From assembly GCF_000243075.1 (NCBI RefSeq), contig NC_016745.1:2559001-2623000 (forward strand): a stretch of 64,000 nt of DNA, in the 5' to 3' direction. This DNA comes from Oceanimonas sp. GK1 (lineage in GTDB: Bacteria > Pseudomonadota > Gammaproteobacteria > Enterobacterales > Aeromonadaceae). Below are positions 28,503 to 37,035 of the stretch, piece by piece. The translations under genes were made by a program, and so were the position numbers. Each line of letters opens with the position of its first letter. The first letter of the stretch is position 1. Under the pieces are notes generated by a model. The model worked only from the letters and a program-made list of their open reading frames with translations, did not search any database and was not told the origin of the DNA.

Positions 28503-29003
28503 TTATTCCGCCGGGCGAATAAGACCCAGCTGGCGACCGAAGTCGTGCTGGCGCTGAAAATCCCCGAGCAGGGTCTGGGCAATGCCGAGCTGGTGGTAAC
28601 CCACGTTGTCGGCCACCTGGTGCAGCTGCAGGCAGTCGGCCTGAGGAGCAATGTCGAACAGGGAGCGTTCCAGCCACTCGGCGGCCAGCAGGGCGCGCTC
28701 GCGCACCAGCCGCTCATAGGCGGTGAGCGCCAGCCGGTAGTTCTGCCATTCGGGGGTTTGCGGCCACTGCAGCGGCTCGGTCACGGTGGCGGTGAGTGAC
28801 ACCAGTACCTGAGACGGCACACAGCCGTCTTCCACCAGTTCGCCGCTGAGCTGCCACGACATGCGGTAATCCACGTCCGCCAGGCTGGGCTGCAGGGCCG
28901 AGGAGCCGTACACATCCACCGTTTGCCGGGCCTTGAGCTCCATGGCGCCCAACGCCGGCATGGCAAGCAATGCGAGCAAAGCACAAGAAACCACTTTCAC
29001 CAC
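28503..29003 (-). CDS. Predicted exported protein, DUF922-like but lacking the HExxH motif
   Basis: 166 aa with a signal peptide (ALLALLAMPALGA, about 8-20). I do not recognise it with certainty. The pattern VDVYGSS....DYRMSW....C.....VSLTATVTEPLQWP....W.......YERLVRERALLAAEW resembles, in my memory, the DUF922 family of putative zinc peptidases. There the segment after the last Tyr/Trp normally reads HEExH, whereas here RERAL stands in its place. If the assignment is right, this copy has no metal site. The start is GTG at 29003 with GGGAGA upstream. It converges on mnmC with a 4-bp gap. It has two mature cysteines that could form a disulfide. Confidence 0.6.
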   Translation of the reverse strand: MVKVVSCALLALLAMPALGAMELKARQTVDVYGSSALQPSLADVDYRMSWQLSGELVEDGCVPSQVLVSLTATVTEPLQWPQTPEWQNYRLALTAYERLVRERALLAAEWLERSLFDIAPQADCLQLHQVADNVGYHQLGIAQTLLGDFQRQHDFGRQLGLIRPAE

Positions 29004-29179
29004 TTCTCTCCCGGTAACGGCGCTGGCGCCATGTCCTGATTATAAACCCGCCGTCGCCTCAAGTCATTTGAGTCTATGGTCGAAAAGCCCGCAATTGGCG
29101 GAGACCATCCCATCCCCCGCCTGACAAGCACGGCGCCGCTCTATATAGTGCAATCAAGCATGACTGGTTGGAGCGCTGC

Positions 29180-30127
29180 ATGATCACCGCCTATATCCTC
29201 AACGGAAAATCCCTTGAAATTCAGCCCCTGAGCCTGAGCGACAAACCGCCGGCCAATACCCTGTGGCTGGATATTCACAAGCCCGACGAGCAGGAGCAGA
29301 GCTGGATGAAGCAGCTGTTCGTGGAAGAAGTACCCGAACTGGACGAGCTCGACGACATCGAGGCCTCGGCCCGCTTTTACCGGGACAAGGACGGCCTGCA
29401 CATTCATTCCCTGTTCCCCCAGCGCCTGGGCAAGGAAATCGACGGCATCAACGTGCTGTTCACCCTGCGCAACAACATGCTGATCAGTTTCCGGGAGGAC
29501 GATCTCGGCCTGATGAGGCTGCTGCGTCATTACATGCGCCAGGACCGGCTGGAAGTGGAAGACGCCACGGATCTGCTGCTGGAGATCTTTCAGCTCAAGA
29601 TCGAGTACATCTCGGATCTGATTGAAGACGGCTACAAGACCCTGGAAGACACCGCCAAGGAAGTGCTGCATGTGGAAGACTTGCGCGAAACCATGTCGAA
29701 CCTGATGTTGCAGGAAGACGGCAACGGCCATATTCGGCTGGCCTTGTACGACACCCGTCGCGCCCTGCGCTTTATGCGCCGTACCCTGCGCAAGCAGGCC
29801 AGCGACGAACAACGCAAATGGATCGACGAGCTGCTCTACGACATTGAATCGCTGCTGCCCCACACCCAGTTTCTGTTCGACAAGATCAATTTTCAGCTGG
29901 AGGCGGCCATGGGCTTTACCAGCCTGGAGCAGAGCAAGGTGATCAAGATTTTCTCGGTGGCTGCCGTGGTGTTTCTGCCGCCCACACTTATCGCCAGCAT
30001 CTACGGCATGAACTTTGCCTTCATGCCCGAGCTGGCGCTGAAATACGGTTATCCCCTGTCCCTGGTGCTGATGCTGATGTCCGCCTGCGGCACCTATTAC
30101 TTCTTCAAGCGCAAGGGCTGGCTGTAA
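29180..30127 (+). CDS. corA: Magnesium/cobalt transporter CorA
   Basis: 315 aa, normal for CorA. A large cytoplasmic alpha/beta domain and long stalk helix are followed by two membrane helices at the C-terminus (about 255-275 and 290-310), with the pore signature YGMNFAFMPEL between them and the basic KRKGWL tail. The ATG at 29180 is chosen, with GGAG upstream; an in-frame TTG 12 bp earlier is less likely. Its 3' end runs into the GGGATTA heptamer array and IS copy 1, so its native terminator may have been altered. Confidence 0.96.
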   Translation: MITAYILNGKSLEIQPLSLSDKPPANTLWLDIHKPDEQEQSWMKQLFVEEVPELDELDDIEASARFYRDKDGLHIHSLFPQRLGKEIDGINVLFTLRNNMLISFREDDLGLMRLLRHYMRQDRLEVEDATDLLLEIFQLKIEYISDLIEDGYKTLEDTAKEVLHVEDLRETMSNLMLQEDGNGHIRLALYDTRRALRFMRRTLRKQASDEQRKWIDELLYDIESLLPHTQFLFDKINFQLEAAMGFTSLEQSKVIKIFSVAAVVFLPPTLIASIYGMNFAFMPELALKYGYPLSLVLMLMSACGTYYFFKRKGWL

Positions 30128-30133
30128 GCTTGA

Positions 30134-30200
30134 GGGGTTAGGGATTAGGGATTAGGGATTAGGGATTAGGGATTAGGGATTAGGGATTAGGGATTAGGGA
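30134..30200 (+). repeat. GGGATTA heptamer tandem array (8 perfect copies)
   Basis: One imperfect unit (GGGGTTA at 30134-30140), eight perfect GGGATTA units (30141-30196), and a partial GGGA. It starts 6 bp after the corA stop and ends 3 bp before IS copy 1. With the oppositely oriented degenerate array at 31484-31511 it would have formed an inverted arrangement before the insertion. Confidence 0.95.
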
Positions 30201-30251
30201 AAGTGGACTGGCCCGAAAAAAGTAGACACCTTCATTTAATGAGAAGGTGTT

Positions 30252-30569
30252 ATGAAGTACAAACCCCACCGTCACTTTAGCGATGCATTCAAACGTGAGG
30301 CCGTCGAGGCCTCGCTATCCACCACAGAGACACAAGCTCAGCTTGCTGGCAGACTCGGGATCCATCCTAACCAATTGAGTCGCTGGCGCAGAGAGTGGAT
30401 CATGACCAAGAAATCATCTGACAAAGCAGTTGAAAACATCGGACCAGAAAAAAGCCTGCAGGAGCTGGAGCGCGAGGTGGCTCGGCTGAAGAAGCAGCTT
30501 GAGCGGAAAGAGCTGGAGAACGAAATCCTAAAAAAGGCACAAGAGTACTTCGCCAAGCACGGCAAGTAA
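30252..30569 (+). CDS. IS3-family transposase OrfA
   Basis: 105 aa. A helix-turn-helix region (FSDAFKREAVEASLS..QLAGRLGIHPNQLSRW) binds the IS ends, and a heptad-Leu coiled coil (LEREVARLKKQLERKELENE) serves dimerisation. An A AAA AAG slippery heptamer at 30530-30536 is in the right phase for -1 frameshifting; the -1 frame is open from there into OrfB, so an OrfAB fusion (active transposase) is expected. Confidence 0.95.
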   Translation: MKYKPHRHFSDAFKREAVEASLSTTETQAQLAGRLGIHPNQLSRWRREWIMTKKSSDKAVENIGPEKSLQELEREVARLKKQLERKELENEILKKAQEYFAKHGK

Positions 30570-30619
30570 GGTTTGCCTTTATCGAGGCTCACCGAAGTCA
30601 ACGCTGGCGGGTCTCGATA

Positions 30620-31429
30620 ATGTGTGAAGTACTCGATGTGTCACGAGCGGGATATTATCGCTGGCGAGCACGTCAGCACTCGCCGGGAGCGCGTACCATC
30701 GAGCGACGGACGCTGAGCACCTTCCTGCTCGAGCGAGCCAGGCAACTGAAGAATGTGCCGGGTTATCGCAAGATGTGGCTGGAAGCACGGGATGCCGGGT
30801 TCTGCTGCGGCAAGAACCAGGTTCAGGGCTTGCTGAAAGACGCTGGTTATCGTTCATGCACGGCTCCTAAAGCAGGATATCAAAAGCCAGCATCATCCTT
30901 GCCTGTGTTGCCGAATCTGCTGAATCGCCAGTTCTCGGTGGGGTCAGCGAACCGAGTTTGGGTATCAGATATCACCCAAATCCGGTGCAGTGAAGGCTGG
31001 CTCTACATTGCTGCAGTCCTGGACCTGGGCACACGCCGCGTGGTGGGCCGAGCCATGGGTGCGATCAATAGCGCTCAGCTGGTGCTGGAGGCCCTTGAGC
31101 AGGCATGGCAACATCAGCTGCCAGATGGGACACAGCTGTTGTTCCACTCGGACCAAGGGAGTCAGTATCGGAGCGAAGAGGTGATGAGATGGCTCAATAC
31201 ACGGGGAATCACCATCAGCATGTCACGCCGAGGTAACTGCTGGGATAACGCCTGTTCGGAAAGCTTCTTCGCGCTGCTCAAGAAGGAATGGACACATCCA
31301 TTAGGAATGCTCGGAAGAGACGAAATGGCAGATGAAGTCCGGTATTATACGGACGAGTATTACCCGAAAGTGCGGCGCCACATGGCGCTGGGAGGAATAA
31401 CTCCCAATGCCTACGCAGCTGCCGCTTAA
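30620..31429 (+). CDS. IS3-family transposase OrfB (DDE integrase-like)
   Basis: 269 aa from the first ATG, but the frame is open upstream to the slippery site at 30530-30536, and OrfB is probably made mainly as the OrfAB fusion. The rve-type catalytic triad is visible as Asp in VWVSDITQI, Asp in LLFHSDQGSQYRS, and Glu in NACSESFFALLKKEW. An HTH_21-like segment (SRAGYYRW) precedes it. The sequence looks intact. Confidence 0.95.
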   Translation: MCEVLDVSRAGYYRWRARQHSPGARTIERRTLSTFLLERARQLKNVPGYRKMWLEARDAGFCCGKNQVQGLLKDAGYRSCTAPKAGYQKPASSLPVLPNLLNRQFSVGSANRVWVSDITQIRCSEGWLYIAAVLDLGTRRVVGRAMGAINSAQLVLEALEQAWQHQLPDGTQLLFHSDQGSQYRSEEVMRWLNTRGITISMSRRGNCWDNACSESFFALLKKEWTHPLGMLGRDEMADEVRYYTDEYYPKVRRHMALGGITPNAYAAAA

Positions 31430-31483
31430 CTTAAGTGTCTACTTTATCGGGGCCACTCCAAAAGAGCTTAAAACGGCTCCTCG

Positions 31484-31511
31484 AATCCCTATTCCCCATT
31501 CCCAACTCCCT
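31484..31511. repeat. Degenerate heptamer array, inverse orientation to the GGGATTA array
   Basis: AATCCCT, ATTCCCC, ATTCCCA and ACTCCCT follow one another with 7-bp spacing. On the minus strand these read as GGGATT-like units. It lies 4 bp from the nrdD stop codon. Confidence 0.7.
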
Positions 31512-31515
31512 GTTG

Positions 31516-33288
31516 TTAAACGTGGTAGAAACGCCGACCGTGCTCCTGCCGGCGACCGGCGCTGAACGCAGATACCCGCTTGAGATAACCGATCACCCGG
31601 GTGGCATGATCGATGTTGTCGCTGCCGCATTCACCACACTGCCAGTCGGTGTGCTTGCTGATGTGGCCGCAGTCATTGCACAGGGTGCTGCGCACGTTCA
31701 CGGTAAAGTAGTGACAGCCGGTTTGGGCGGCGATGCGGTACAGCTGTAAATACCCCGCCGCCGACAGGTGCTCATCCAGGTTCAGGTGCAACGCCGAGCC
31801 GCCGTCCAGGTACTGCACCAGCTCGCGGCCGTGCAGCACAAACTTGTCCAGCACCTGGGTGTCATCGTCTTCCACCACATAAAAGTAGGAGTTGTAGCAG
31901 TCCCGGGGCACCGCATAGCCGTCGGCTCTGTCCCATTTGGCATTTTTCACCCCCAGGTTCTCGGCGGGCACAAATTCGGTATTGAACAGGTAGCCGAACT
32001 CCCGCCGCGCCGCCCGGTTGGCGTCGTAAATGACTTTCAGCCGCTCCCGCACAAAGGCCCGGTAACCGGCGTGATTGCCGGCGCGAATGCCCCGGGATTC
32101 CGCCGCTTCCACCATGCCGTTGACGCCGATGGTCAGAAACTGCTTGTCGAGGCTGATAAAGCCGGCATCGTACACGGTCAGCAGGCCCTGCTGCTGAAAT
32201 TCTTCCATCAGCCGGCGGTAGGCCACCTGATAACGCTGGATCTTTTGCACCTCGGTGCGCAGATCCCGGCCGTCCTGCTCCAGCCTGTTCATGTTCAGGG
32301 TGATCACATTGATGGAGCCGGTGGCCACGCCCCCGGCTCCCAGGGTATAGGAAAAGGTATTGTCGGTCATTTCGTTGCGCAGCCGGCAGCAGGATGCCAG
32401 GGAGTCGGCACTGTCGGACATGTACACAAAAAAGCTGTTGCCCCGGCTCATCTCAGCGGCGCACAGGGCGGCAAACTCCTCATCGGCCGGCGCCCCGTTT
32501 CGAGTGAGCATGGCGGCGGTGACCACCGGAAAGGTCAATACGGCCTTGCGCCGCTCTTCGTTGAACCAGTTGAGAAAATACGCCTGTAGCCGGCGCACCG
32601 ACGCGGCCACGGGTGCCGTGCCATCGGGAAACACAAAGTGCTCGAACAGGCTGGCAAAGTAGTCCCGGTCAAACAGGGACATGTTCCAGAACACGCTCTG
32701 GTAGCCCCGGGCCGCCGCCGGCTGGTTGATGGCGTAGACCACATGCTGCAGGTGGTTGTCGATGGCCTTGCCATGGGTGTTCAGGTAATCGTCACCGTAA
32801 TCCTGGCGGGCGAAGTAATCGAAGTAGACCAGAAACTCCACCGTGGCCACGGCCCCGGCGAACTGGCTGCTGACCGCAAACACCAGGTTCACAAAGGCGC
32901 CGCAGAACGACTCCAGATGCCGGGGCGCCCGGCTCTCGCCGCCGAGTCGGGTCAGACCATCGAGCAGAAAGGGGTACATGGTCATGGACACGCAGTAGGG
33001 CTTGAGGCTGGTTTCGTCATGCACGTAAATTTCGTGGGTCTCAATCTGGCGCTCATATTCCGCCGCCAGCTCACTGCCGAACAGGGCGGCAATCTTGTTT
33101 TTGACCAGGCCCCGGTTCACCTGCACGAAAAAGTCCTTCATCAGCTCGGCTTCGGCCGTGGCGATGTTCTTGTGGGTGACGTTGGCGTTGGGATCCATGC
33201 TGGAGCCATCGGCGGCGTTGGCCGCCATCATGTAGCGGTGAAAACTGTCCAGCTTGGCGTTCAGTTGCTCCGAGTGCAGGCGAATCAT
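31516..33288 (-). CDS. nrdD: Anaerobic ribonucleoside-triphosphate reductase (class III), ATP-cone-less form
   Basis: 590 aa. The glycyl-radical enzyme reduces NTPs to dNTPs without oxygen. The glycine radical site is in RVIGYLKRV near the C-terminus, next to a four-cysteine zinc ribbon (CNDCGH..CGECGS). Active-site-region cysteines are in SLASCCRLRNE. The protein starts directly with LHSEQLNAKLDSFHRYM and the family block DPNANVTHKNIATAE, with no room for the N-terminal ATP-cone of the roughly 700-aa enzymes, so overall activity control by dATP is probably lacking. It overlaps nrdG by 4 bp and is the second gene of nrdG-nrdD, the reverse of the common order. Confidence 0.94.
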   Translation of the reverse strand: MIRLHSEQLNAKLDSFHRYMMAANAADGSSMDPNANVTHKNIATAEAELMKDFFVQVNRGLVKNKIAALFGSELAAEYERQIETHEIYVHDETSLKPYCVSMTMYPFLLDGLTRLGGESRAPRHLESFCGAFVNLVFAVSSQFAGAVATVEFLVYFDYFARQDYGDDYLNTHGKAIDNHLQHVVYAINQPAAARGYQSVFWNMSLFDRDYFASLFEHFVFPDGTAPVAASVRRLQAYFLNWFNEERRKAVLTFPVVTAAMLTRNGAPADEEFAALCAAEMSRGNSFFVYMSDSADSLASCCRLRNEMTDNTFSYTLGAGGVATGSINVITLNMNRLEQDGRDLRTEVQKIQRYQVAYRRLMEEFQQQGLLTVYDAGFISLDKQFLTIGVNGMVEAAESRGIRAGNHAGYRAFVRERLKVIYDANRAARREFGYLFNTEFVPAENLGVKNAKWDRADGYAVPRDCYNSYFYVVEDDDTQVLDKFVLHGRELVQYLDGGSALHLNLDEHLSAAGYLQLYRIAAQTGCHYFTVNVRSTLCNDCGHISKHTDWQCGECGSDNIDHATRVIGYLKRVSAFSAGRRQEHGRRFYHV

Positions 33289-33740
33289 GGTGCTCTCCGA
33301 AAATGATGGTTAAGCGACTCGCCGGTATTCAGACAGCGCAGCCGCTGGTTGGTATGAGGAGAATCGAGGCCGCCCAGGCTGGCGCGCCAGGGGCCGGTTT
33401 TAAGGTAATCCAGCTCCGCCATCAGCAGCCCCGACACCCGCTCGCGGCCGGTGTAAAGGCAGGTTTTCAGGCCCTGGCTGCGGCAGTGGCGCAGCAGCGC
33501 CAGTAGGCCGTGGCGATCCCATTCTCCGCCAAAAAACAACACACAGCTCACCAGCCCCGCGTACCGCTCCAGCCATTGCTTCAGCCGCGCCTCGGTCAGC
33601 GGCGTGCCCGCAGTCGGGTTCCAGCTGTGCTGGCTGTGACAGCCGTCGCAGGCGAGCGGACAGCCGGTCACCAGCCAGGCCAGGCTGACTTCGCCCGGCA
33701 CTTCCTGCAATACCACCCGGGGTTCAAAGGCATTCAGCAT
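33285..33740 (-). CDS. nrdG: Anaerobic ribonucleotide reductase activating protein, radical SAM
   Basis: 151 aa. NrdG generates the glycyl radical on NrdD using a [4Fe-4S] cluster and SAM. The cluster motif CPLACDGC (CxxxCxxC, about residues 27-34) is followed by HSQHSWNP, and FFGGEWDRHGLLALL is the GGE motif. Translation is coupled to nrdD through an ATGA overlap. A pair of NrdR-like boxes lies 14-62 bp upstream of the start. Confidence 0.94.
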   Translation of the reverse strand: MLNAFEPRVVLQEVPGEVSLAWLVTGCPLACDGCHSQHSWNPTAGTPLTEARLKQWLERYAGLVSCVLFFGGEWDRHGLLALLRHCRSQGLKTCLYTGRERVSGLLMAELDYLKTGPWRASLGGLDSPHTNQRLRCLNTGESLNHHFRRAP

Positions 33741-33753
33741 AACGACCCTCGAA

Positions 33754-33802
33754 TAACCATATGTTGTGGTTACACTCTAGATAAAACCACAACATATTGT
33801 AA
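33754..33802 (-). promoter_or_regulatory. Candidate tandem NrdR boxes upstream of nrdG
   Basis: Two 16-mers, 33754-33769 and 33787-33802, each fit the NrdR consensus (ACACWATATWTWGTGT-like) at about 12 of 16 positions, with core CxAxATxTTGT. Their centres are 33 bp apart, about three helical turns, as expected for NrdR tandem boxes. They also form a perfect 13-bp inverted repeat (33759-33771 and 33785-33797). No sequence score was computed. Confidence 0.65.
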
Positions 33803-33926
33803 TCGCGTTGTCGGGCGATCTGCGTTTTCCCTGATCTGGATCAGCCTGGTGCAATGGCTGCTGCCATTGGCCTCGGGGTCGGCTTTGTGTTATCACAACC
33901 GGTAACGTCACCAATCAAGGAATGGC

Positions 33927-34394
33927 ATGAAAAACAAGCGCATCACGATACTGCTGGCGGCCCTGGGGCTGGCCGGGTGCGACAACAACGAGGTGGGAGA
34001 TGTGTCTCTGGGGCTGTTCACCACCAAGGACATCAAAATTGAAGTGCTGACGGATCCGGAGGTGCCCGGTGTCACCTGTCACATGTCCAACATAGTGGCG
34101 GATCTGGATCTGGCGGACCCGTCCGACATGTCGATCAGTTGCCGTCAGACCGGCGAGATCACACCGGCCATGATTGCCGGCATCGACCGTTCCACCAGCG
34201 GCGATATTGTGTTCAAGAAATCGAAGAGCATCTTTCTCAAGAGCCTGAAGATTCGCCGCATCTTTGATGACACCAGCCAGAGCCTGCTGTACATCGCCTA
34301 CAGCACCAAGGAAACCAGCGGCAGCTACAAGCATTCCATGTCGACGGTGCCGCTGTGGGGTACCGCAGCCTATCAGCTCCCCAATGCAAAATAA
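33927..34394 (+). CDS. creA: CreA family protein, predicted lipoprotein
   Basis: 155 aa. The function of CreA is not known. Family blocks: DPEVPGVTCHMS, SISCRQTG, IVFKKSKSIFLKSLKIRRIFD and LLYIAYSTKE, with the two conserved cysteines in VTCH and ISCRQ. The N-terminus ends in LAGC at about residue 18, a lipobox, whereas enteric CreA has an ordinary signal peptide. It is monocistronic here, not next to creBCD. AAGGAA precedes the start. Upstream lie a hairpin (33852-33869) and the TTGTG-N4-CACAA element at 33885-33898. Confidence 0.88.
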   Translation: MKNKRITILLAALGLAGCDNNEVGDVSLGLFTTKDIKIEVLTDPEVPGVTCHMSNIVADLDLADPSDMSISCRQTGEITPAMIAGIDRSTSGDIVFKKSKSIFLKSLKIRRIFDDTSQSLLYIAYSTKETSGSYKHSMSTVPLWGTAAYQLPNAK

Positions 34395-34531
34395 CCCCCA
34401 TGCGTCCGCGGTGACGTGGTCGCTTGTCAAGCAGAGAGGGAGAACGTCAAGAGGGCGAAATTGGGGGGCAGGCTGTTGATATTCCACATTATCTTTACTA
34501 GCCTGAAGGCTCAACCACAGGAGGAACGTTC

Positions 34532-34981
34532 ATGACAGACCATTCCAGACAGGCCTGTGCAAACGCGCTGTCGCGCGTGCTTGCCGACACCTATGTACTC
34601 TATCTCAAGACCCACAACTACCACTGGAATGTGGAAGGGCCCAACTTCCGGCAACTGCATCTGCTGTTTGAAGAGCAGTACCAGGACATGTGGGCGGCAT
34701 TGGATGACATTGCCGAGCGCATCCGCGCCCTGGGTGAATATGCCCCCGGCACCTATGCCAAATTTGCCGAGCTGGCAAAAATCAAGGAAAACCAGAACAT
34801 TCCCCGGGCCAACGACATGCTGAAAGAGCTGACCGCAGACAACGAGCAGCTGGTTGCCACCATTGCCGAAGCCACCAAAATCGCTCAGGACGCCGGCGAC
34901 GAGCCGACTGCCGGGCTGCTTACCGATCGTCAGACCATTCACGAAAAAGCCGCCTGGATGCTTCGCTCCATGCTGGCCTGA
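34532..34981 (+). CDS. dps: Dps-family ferritin-like DNA-protection/iron-storage protein
   Basis: 149 aa. Dps dodecamers oxidise Fe(II) with H2O2 and shield DNA. The inter-subunit ferroxidase ligands are in THNYHWNVEGPNF and LFEEQYQDMWAALDDIAERI, the Dps signatures. There is no Lys-rich N-terminal tail, so non-specific DNA binding of the E. coli type is not evident. AGGAGG sits 8 bp before the ATG. A terminator follows. Confidence 0.94.
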   Translation: MTDHSRQACANALSRVLADTYVLYLKTHNYHWNVEGPNFRQLHLLFEEQYQDMWAALDDIAERIRALGEYAPGTYAKFAELAKIKENQNIPRANDMLKELTADNEQLVATIAEATKIAQDAGDEPTAGLLTDRQTIHEKAAWMLRSMLA

Positions 34982-34990
34982 TGCCCGAGC

Positions 34991-35013
34991 ACGCCGCCGG
35001 CCACCGGCGGCGT
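34991..35013. terminator. Terminator between dps and uvrB
   Basis: A 10-bp GC stem (34991-35000 with 35004-35013, loop CCA) followed by a pyrimidine-rich tract. It lies between convergent dps and uvrB. Confidence 0.7.
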
Positions 35014-35034
35014 TATTCTCCTTCCCTTCTTTCT

Positions 35035-37035
35035 TCAACTGCGGATCAGCTGCTCCCTGAGCAGGTGAATACGATCCCGCACCGCCGCCGCCTGCTCGAA
35101 TTCCAGGTTCTGGGCATGGGCCAGCATCTGTTTTTCCAGCTCGTCAATCTGCTGGCTGAGCTCCCTGGCGCTGGGCAGATGCTCGGGCAGCGGGGTTTTC
35201 TCTTTCGCCCGCTTGGAGCCTATCCGCTTGGTACCGTCGAGATCCATCACATCGGTAATGCGCTTGTTGAGGCCCCGCGGCACTATGCCGTGCGCTTCGT
35301 TAAAGGCCTGCTGCTTGGCCCGGCGCCGCTCGGTTTCCCCGATGGCGGCGGCCATGGAGCGGGTAATGCGGTCGGCGTAAAGAATGGCCTTGCCATGAAG
35401 GTTGCGCGCCGCCCGGCCTATGGTCTGAATAAGGGAGCGCTCGGAGCGCAAAAAGCCTTCCTTGTCCGCATCGAGAATGGCCACCAAGGACACTTCCGGC
35501 ATGTCCAGGCCTTCCCGCAGCAGGTTGATGCCCACCAGCACGTCAAACTCGCCCAGGCGCAGATCGCGAATGATCTCCATACGCTCCACGGTGTCGATGT
35601 CGGAATGCAGGTAGCGCACCTTGACGCCGTGCTCGTTCAGGTACTCGGTGAGGTCCTCCGCCATTCGCTTGGTGAGGGTGGTGACCAGCACCCGCTCGCC
35701 CCGCGCCACACGCAGCCGGGCTTCGGAGAGCAAGTCATCCACCTGAGTGGCCACCGGTCGCACCTCAAGCTCGGGGTCAAGCAGGCCGGTGGGCCGCACC
35801 ACCTGCTCGGCGATGTCGGTGCCGGACTTGTCGAGTTCATAAGGACCCGGCGTGGCCGACACGAACACCGTTTGCGGCATCAGCGCCTCGAACTCCTCAA
35901 AACGCAGGGGCCGGTTGTCCAGCGCCGAGGGCAGACGGAAGCCGTATTCCACCAGGGTTTCCTTGCGGGAACGGTCGCCCTTGTACATGCCGCCGATCTG
36001 GGGCACGGTGACGTGAGACTCATCAATGATCAGCAGGCCGTCGCCGGGCAGGTAGTCAAACAGGGTGGGCGGCGGCTCGCCTTCGGCCCGGCCCGACAGG
36101 TAACGGGAGTAGTTCTCGATGCCGGAGCAATAACCCAGCTCCTGGATCATCTCGATGTCGAACTGGGTGCGCTGGCTGATGCGCTGCTCTTCCAGCAGCT
36201 TGTTGGCCGAGAGCAACTGGGCCTTGCGCTCATTAAGCTCCTGCTTGATGTGCTCAATGGCCTGCAGCAAGGTCTCCCGCGGCGTGACGTAGTGGGTTTT
36301 GGGGTAGATGGTGAAACGGGCCAGGGTTTGCAGCACGGCACCGGTGAGCGGGTCGAACAGGCTGATGCGCTCGATTTCATCGTCGAACAATTCCACCCGC
36401 ACCGCCTCACAGTCCGATTCCGCAGGAAAGATATCCACCACCTCGCCCCGCACCCTAAAGGTGCCCCGCTGAAAGGCGGCGTCGTTGCGCGTGTATTGCA
36501 GCTCCGCCAGCCGGCGCAGCATGTCCCGCTGCTCCAGCACATCGCCGGTGCGCAGGTGCAGCATCATGCTGAGGTAGGACTGGGGATCCCCCAGACCGTA
36601 GATGGCCGATACCGAGGCCACGATGATCACATCCCGCCGCTCCATCAGCGCCTTGGTGGCGGACAGCCGCATCTGCTCGATGTGATCGTTGATGGAGGCG
36701 TCCTTTTCAATAAAGGTATCGGTGGTCGGCACATAGGCCTCGGGCTGGTAGTAGTCGTAATAGGAAACGAAATACTCCACCGCGTTGTGGGGAAAAAATT
36801 CCTTCATCTCACCATAAAGCTGGGCCGCCAGGGTCTTGTTGGGCGCCAGCACCATGGTGGGCCGGTTAAGGGTGGCAATGACGTTGGCCATGGTGAAGGT
36901 CTTGCCGGAGCCGGTCACCCCCAGCAGGGTCTGGTGTGCCAGTCCGGACTCAATCCCGTCCAGCAGTTTTGCTATGGCGGTGGGCTGATCGCCCCCCGGT
37001 TGATAATCGCTCACCAGTTGAAATGTTTTACTCAT
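35035..37035 (-). CDS. uvrB: Excinuclease ABC subunit B
   Basis: 666 aa. UvrB is the damage-verifying helicase-like subunit of nucleotide excision repair. Walker A GVTGSGKT, beta-hairpin region [29 protein letters not shown], the helicase motif [17 protein letters not shown] and QTIGRAARN, and the C-terminal UVR domain ([22 protein letters not shown]) are all seen. The start is at 37035 ([18 protein letters not shown]) with GAGGAG upstream. No canonical LexA box (CTGT-N8-ACAG) was found before it. Confidence 0.97.
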   Translation of the reverse strand: MSKTFQLVSDYQPGGDQPTAIAKLLDGIESGLAHQTLLGVTGSGKTFTMANVIATLNRPTMVLAPNKTLAAQLYGEMKEFFPHNAVEYFVSYYDYYQPEAYVPTTDTFIEKDASINDHIEQMRLSATKALMERRDVIIVASVSAIYGLGDPQSYLSMMLHLRTGDVLEQRDMLRRLAELQYTRNDAAFQRGTFRVRGEVVDIFPAESDCEAVRVELFDDEIERISLFDPLTGAVLQTLARFTIYPKTHYVTPRETLLQAIEHIKQELNERKAQLLSANKLLEEQRISQRTQFDIEMIQELGYCSGIENYSRYLSGRAEGEPPPTLFDYLPGDGLLIIDESHVTVPQIGGMYKGDRSRKETLVEYGFRLPSALDNRPLRFEEFEALMPQTVFVSATPGPYELDKSGTDIAEQVVRPTGLLDPELEVRPVATQVDDLLSEARLRVARGERVLVTTLTKRMAEDLTEYLNEHGVKVRYLHSDIDTVERMEIIRDLRLGEFDVLVGINLLREGLDMPEVSLVAILDADKEGFLRSERSLIQTIGRAARNLHGKAILYADRITRSMAAAIGETERRRAKQQAFNEAHGIVPRGLNKRITDVMDLDGTKRIGSKRAKEKTPLPEHLPSARELSQQIDELEKQMLAHAQNLEFEQAAAVRDRIHLLREQLIRS

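Larger units (their letters stand above)
30204..31460 (+). mobile_element. IS3-family insertion sequence, copy 1 (1257 bp)
   Basis: Boundaries come from comparison with the second copy at 61570-62826. The ends are imperfect 26-bp inverted repeats (22/26 matching) beginning TGGACTGGCCC on the left and TGGAGTGGCCC in reverse at the right; the termini are 5'-TG..CA-3'. AAAG at 30200-30203 and 31461-31464 is a 4-bp target duplication, suggesting a fairly recent insertion. The two transposase frames are joined by a -1 slippery site. The copies differ by one base (A at 31156, G at 62522), a synonymous change. Confidence 0.95.

Noticed and set aside
30134..30200. CRISPR array
   Set aside because: Units are 7 bp with no spacers and there are no cas genes.
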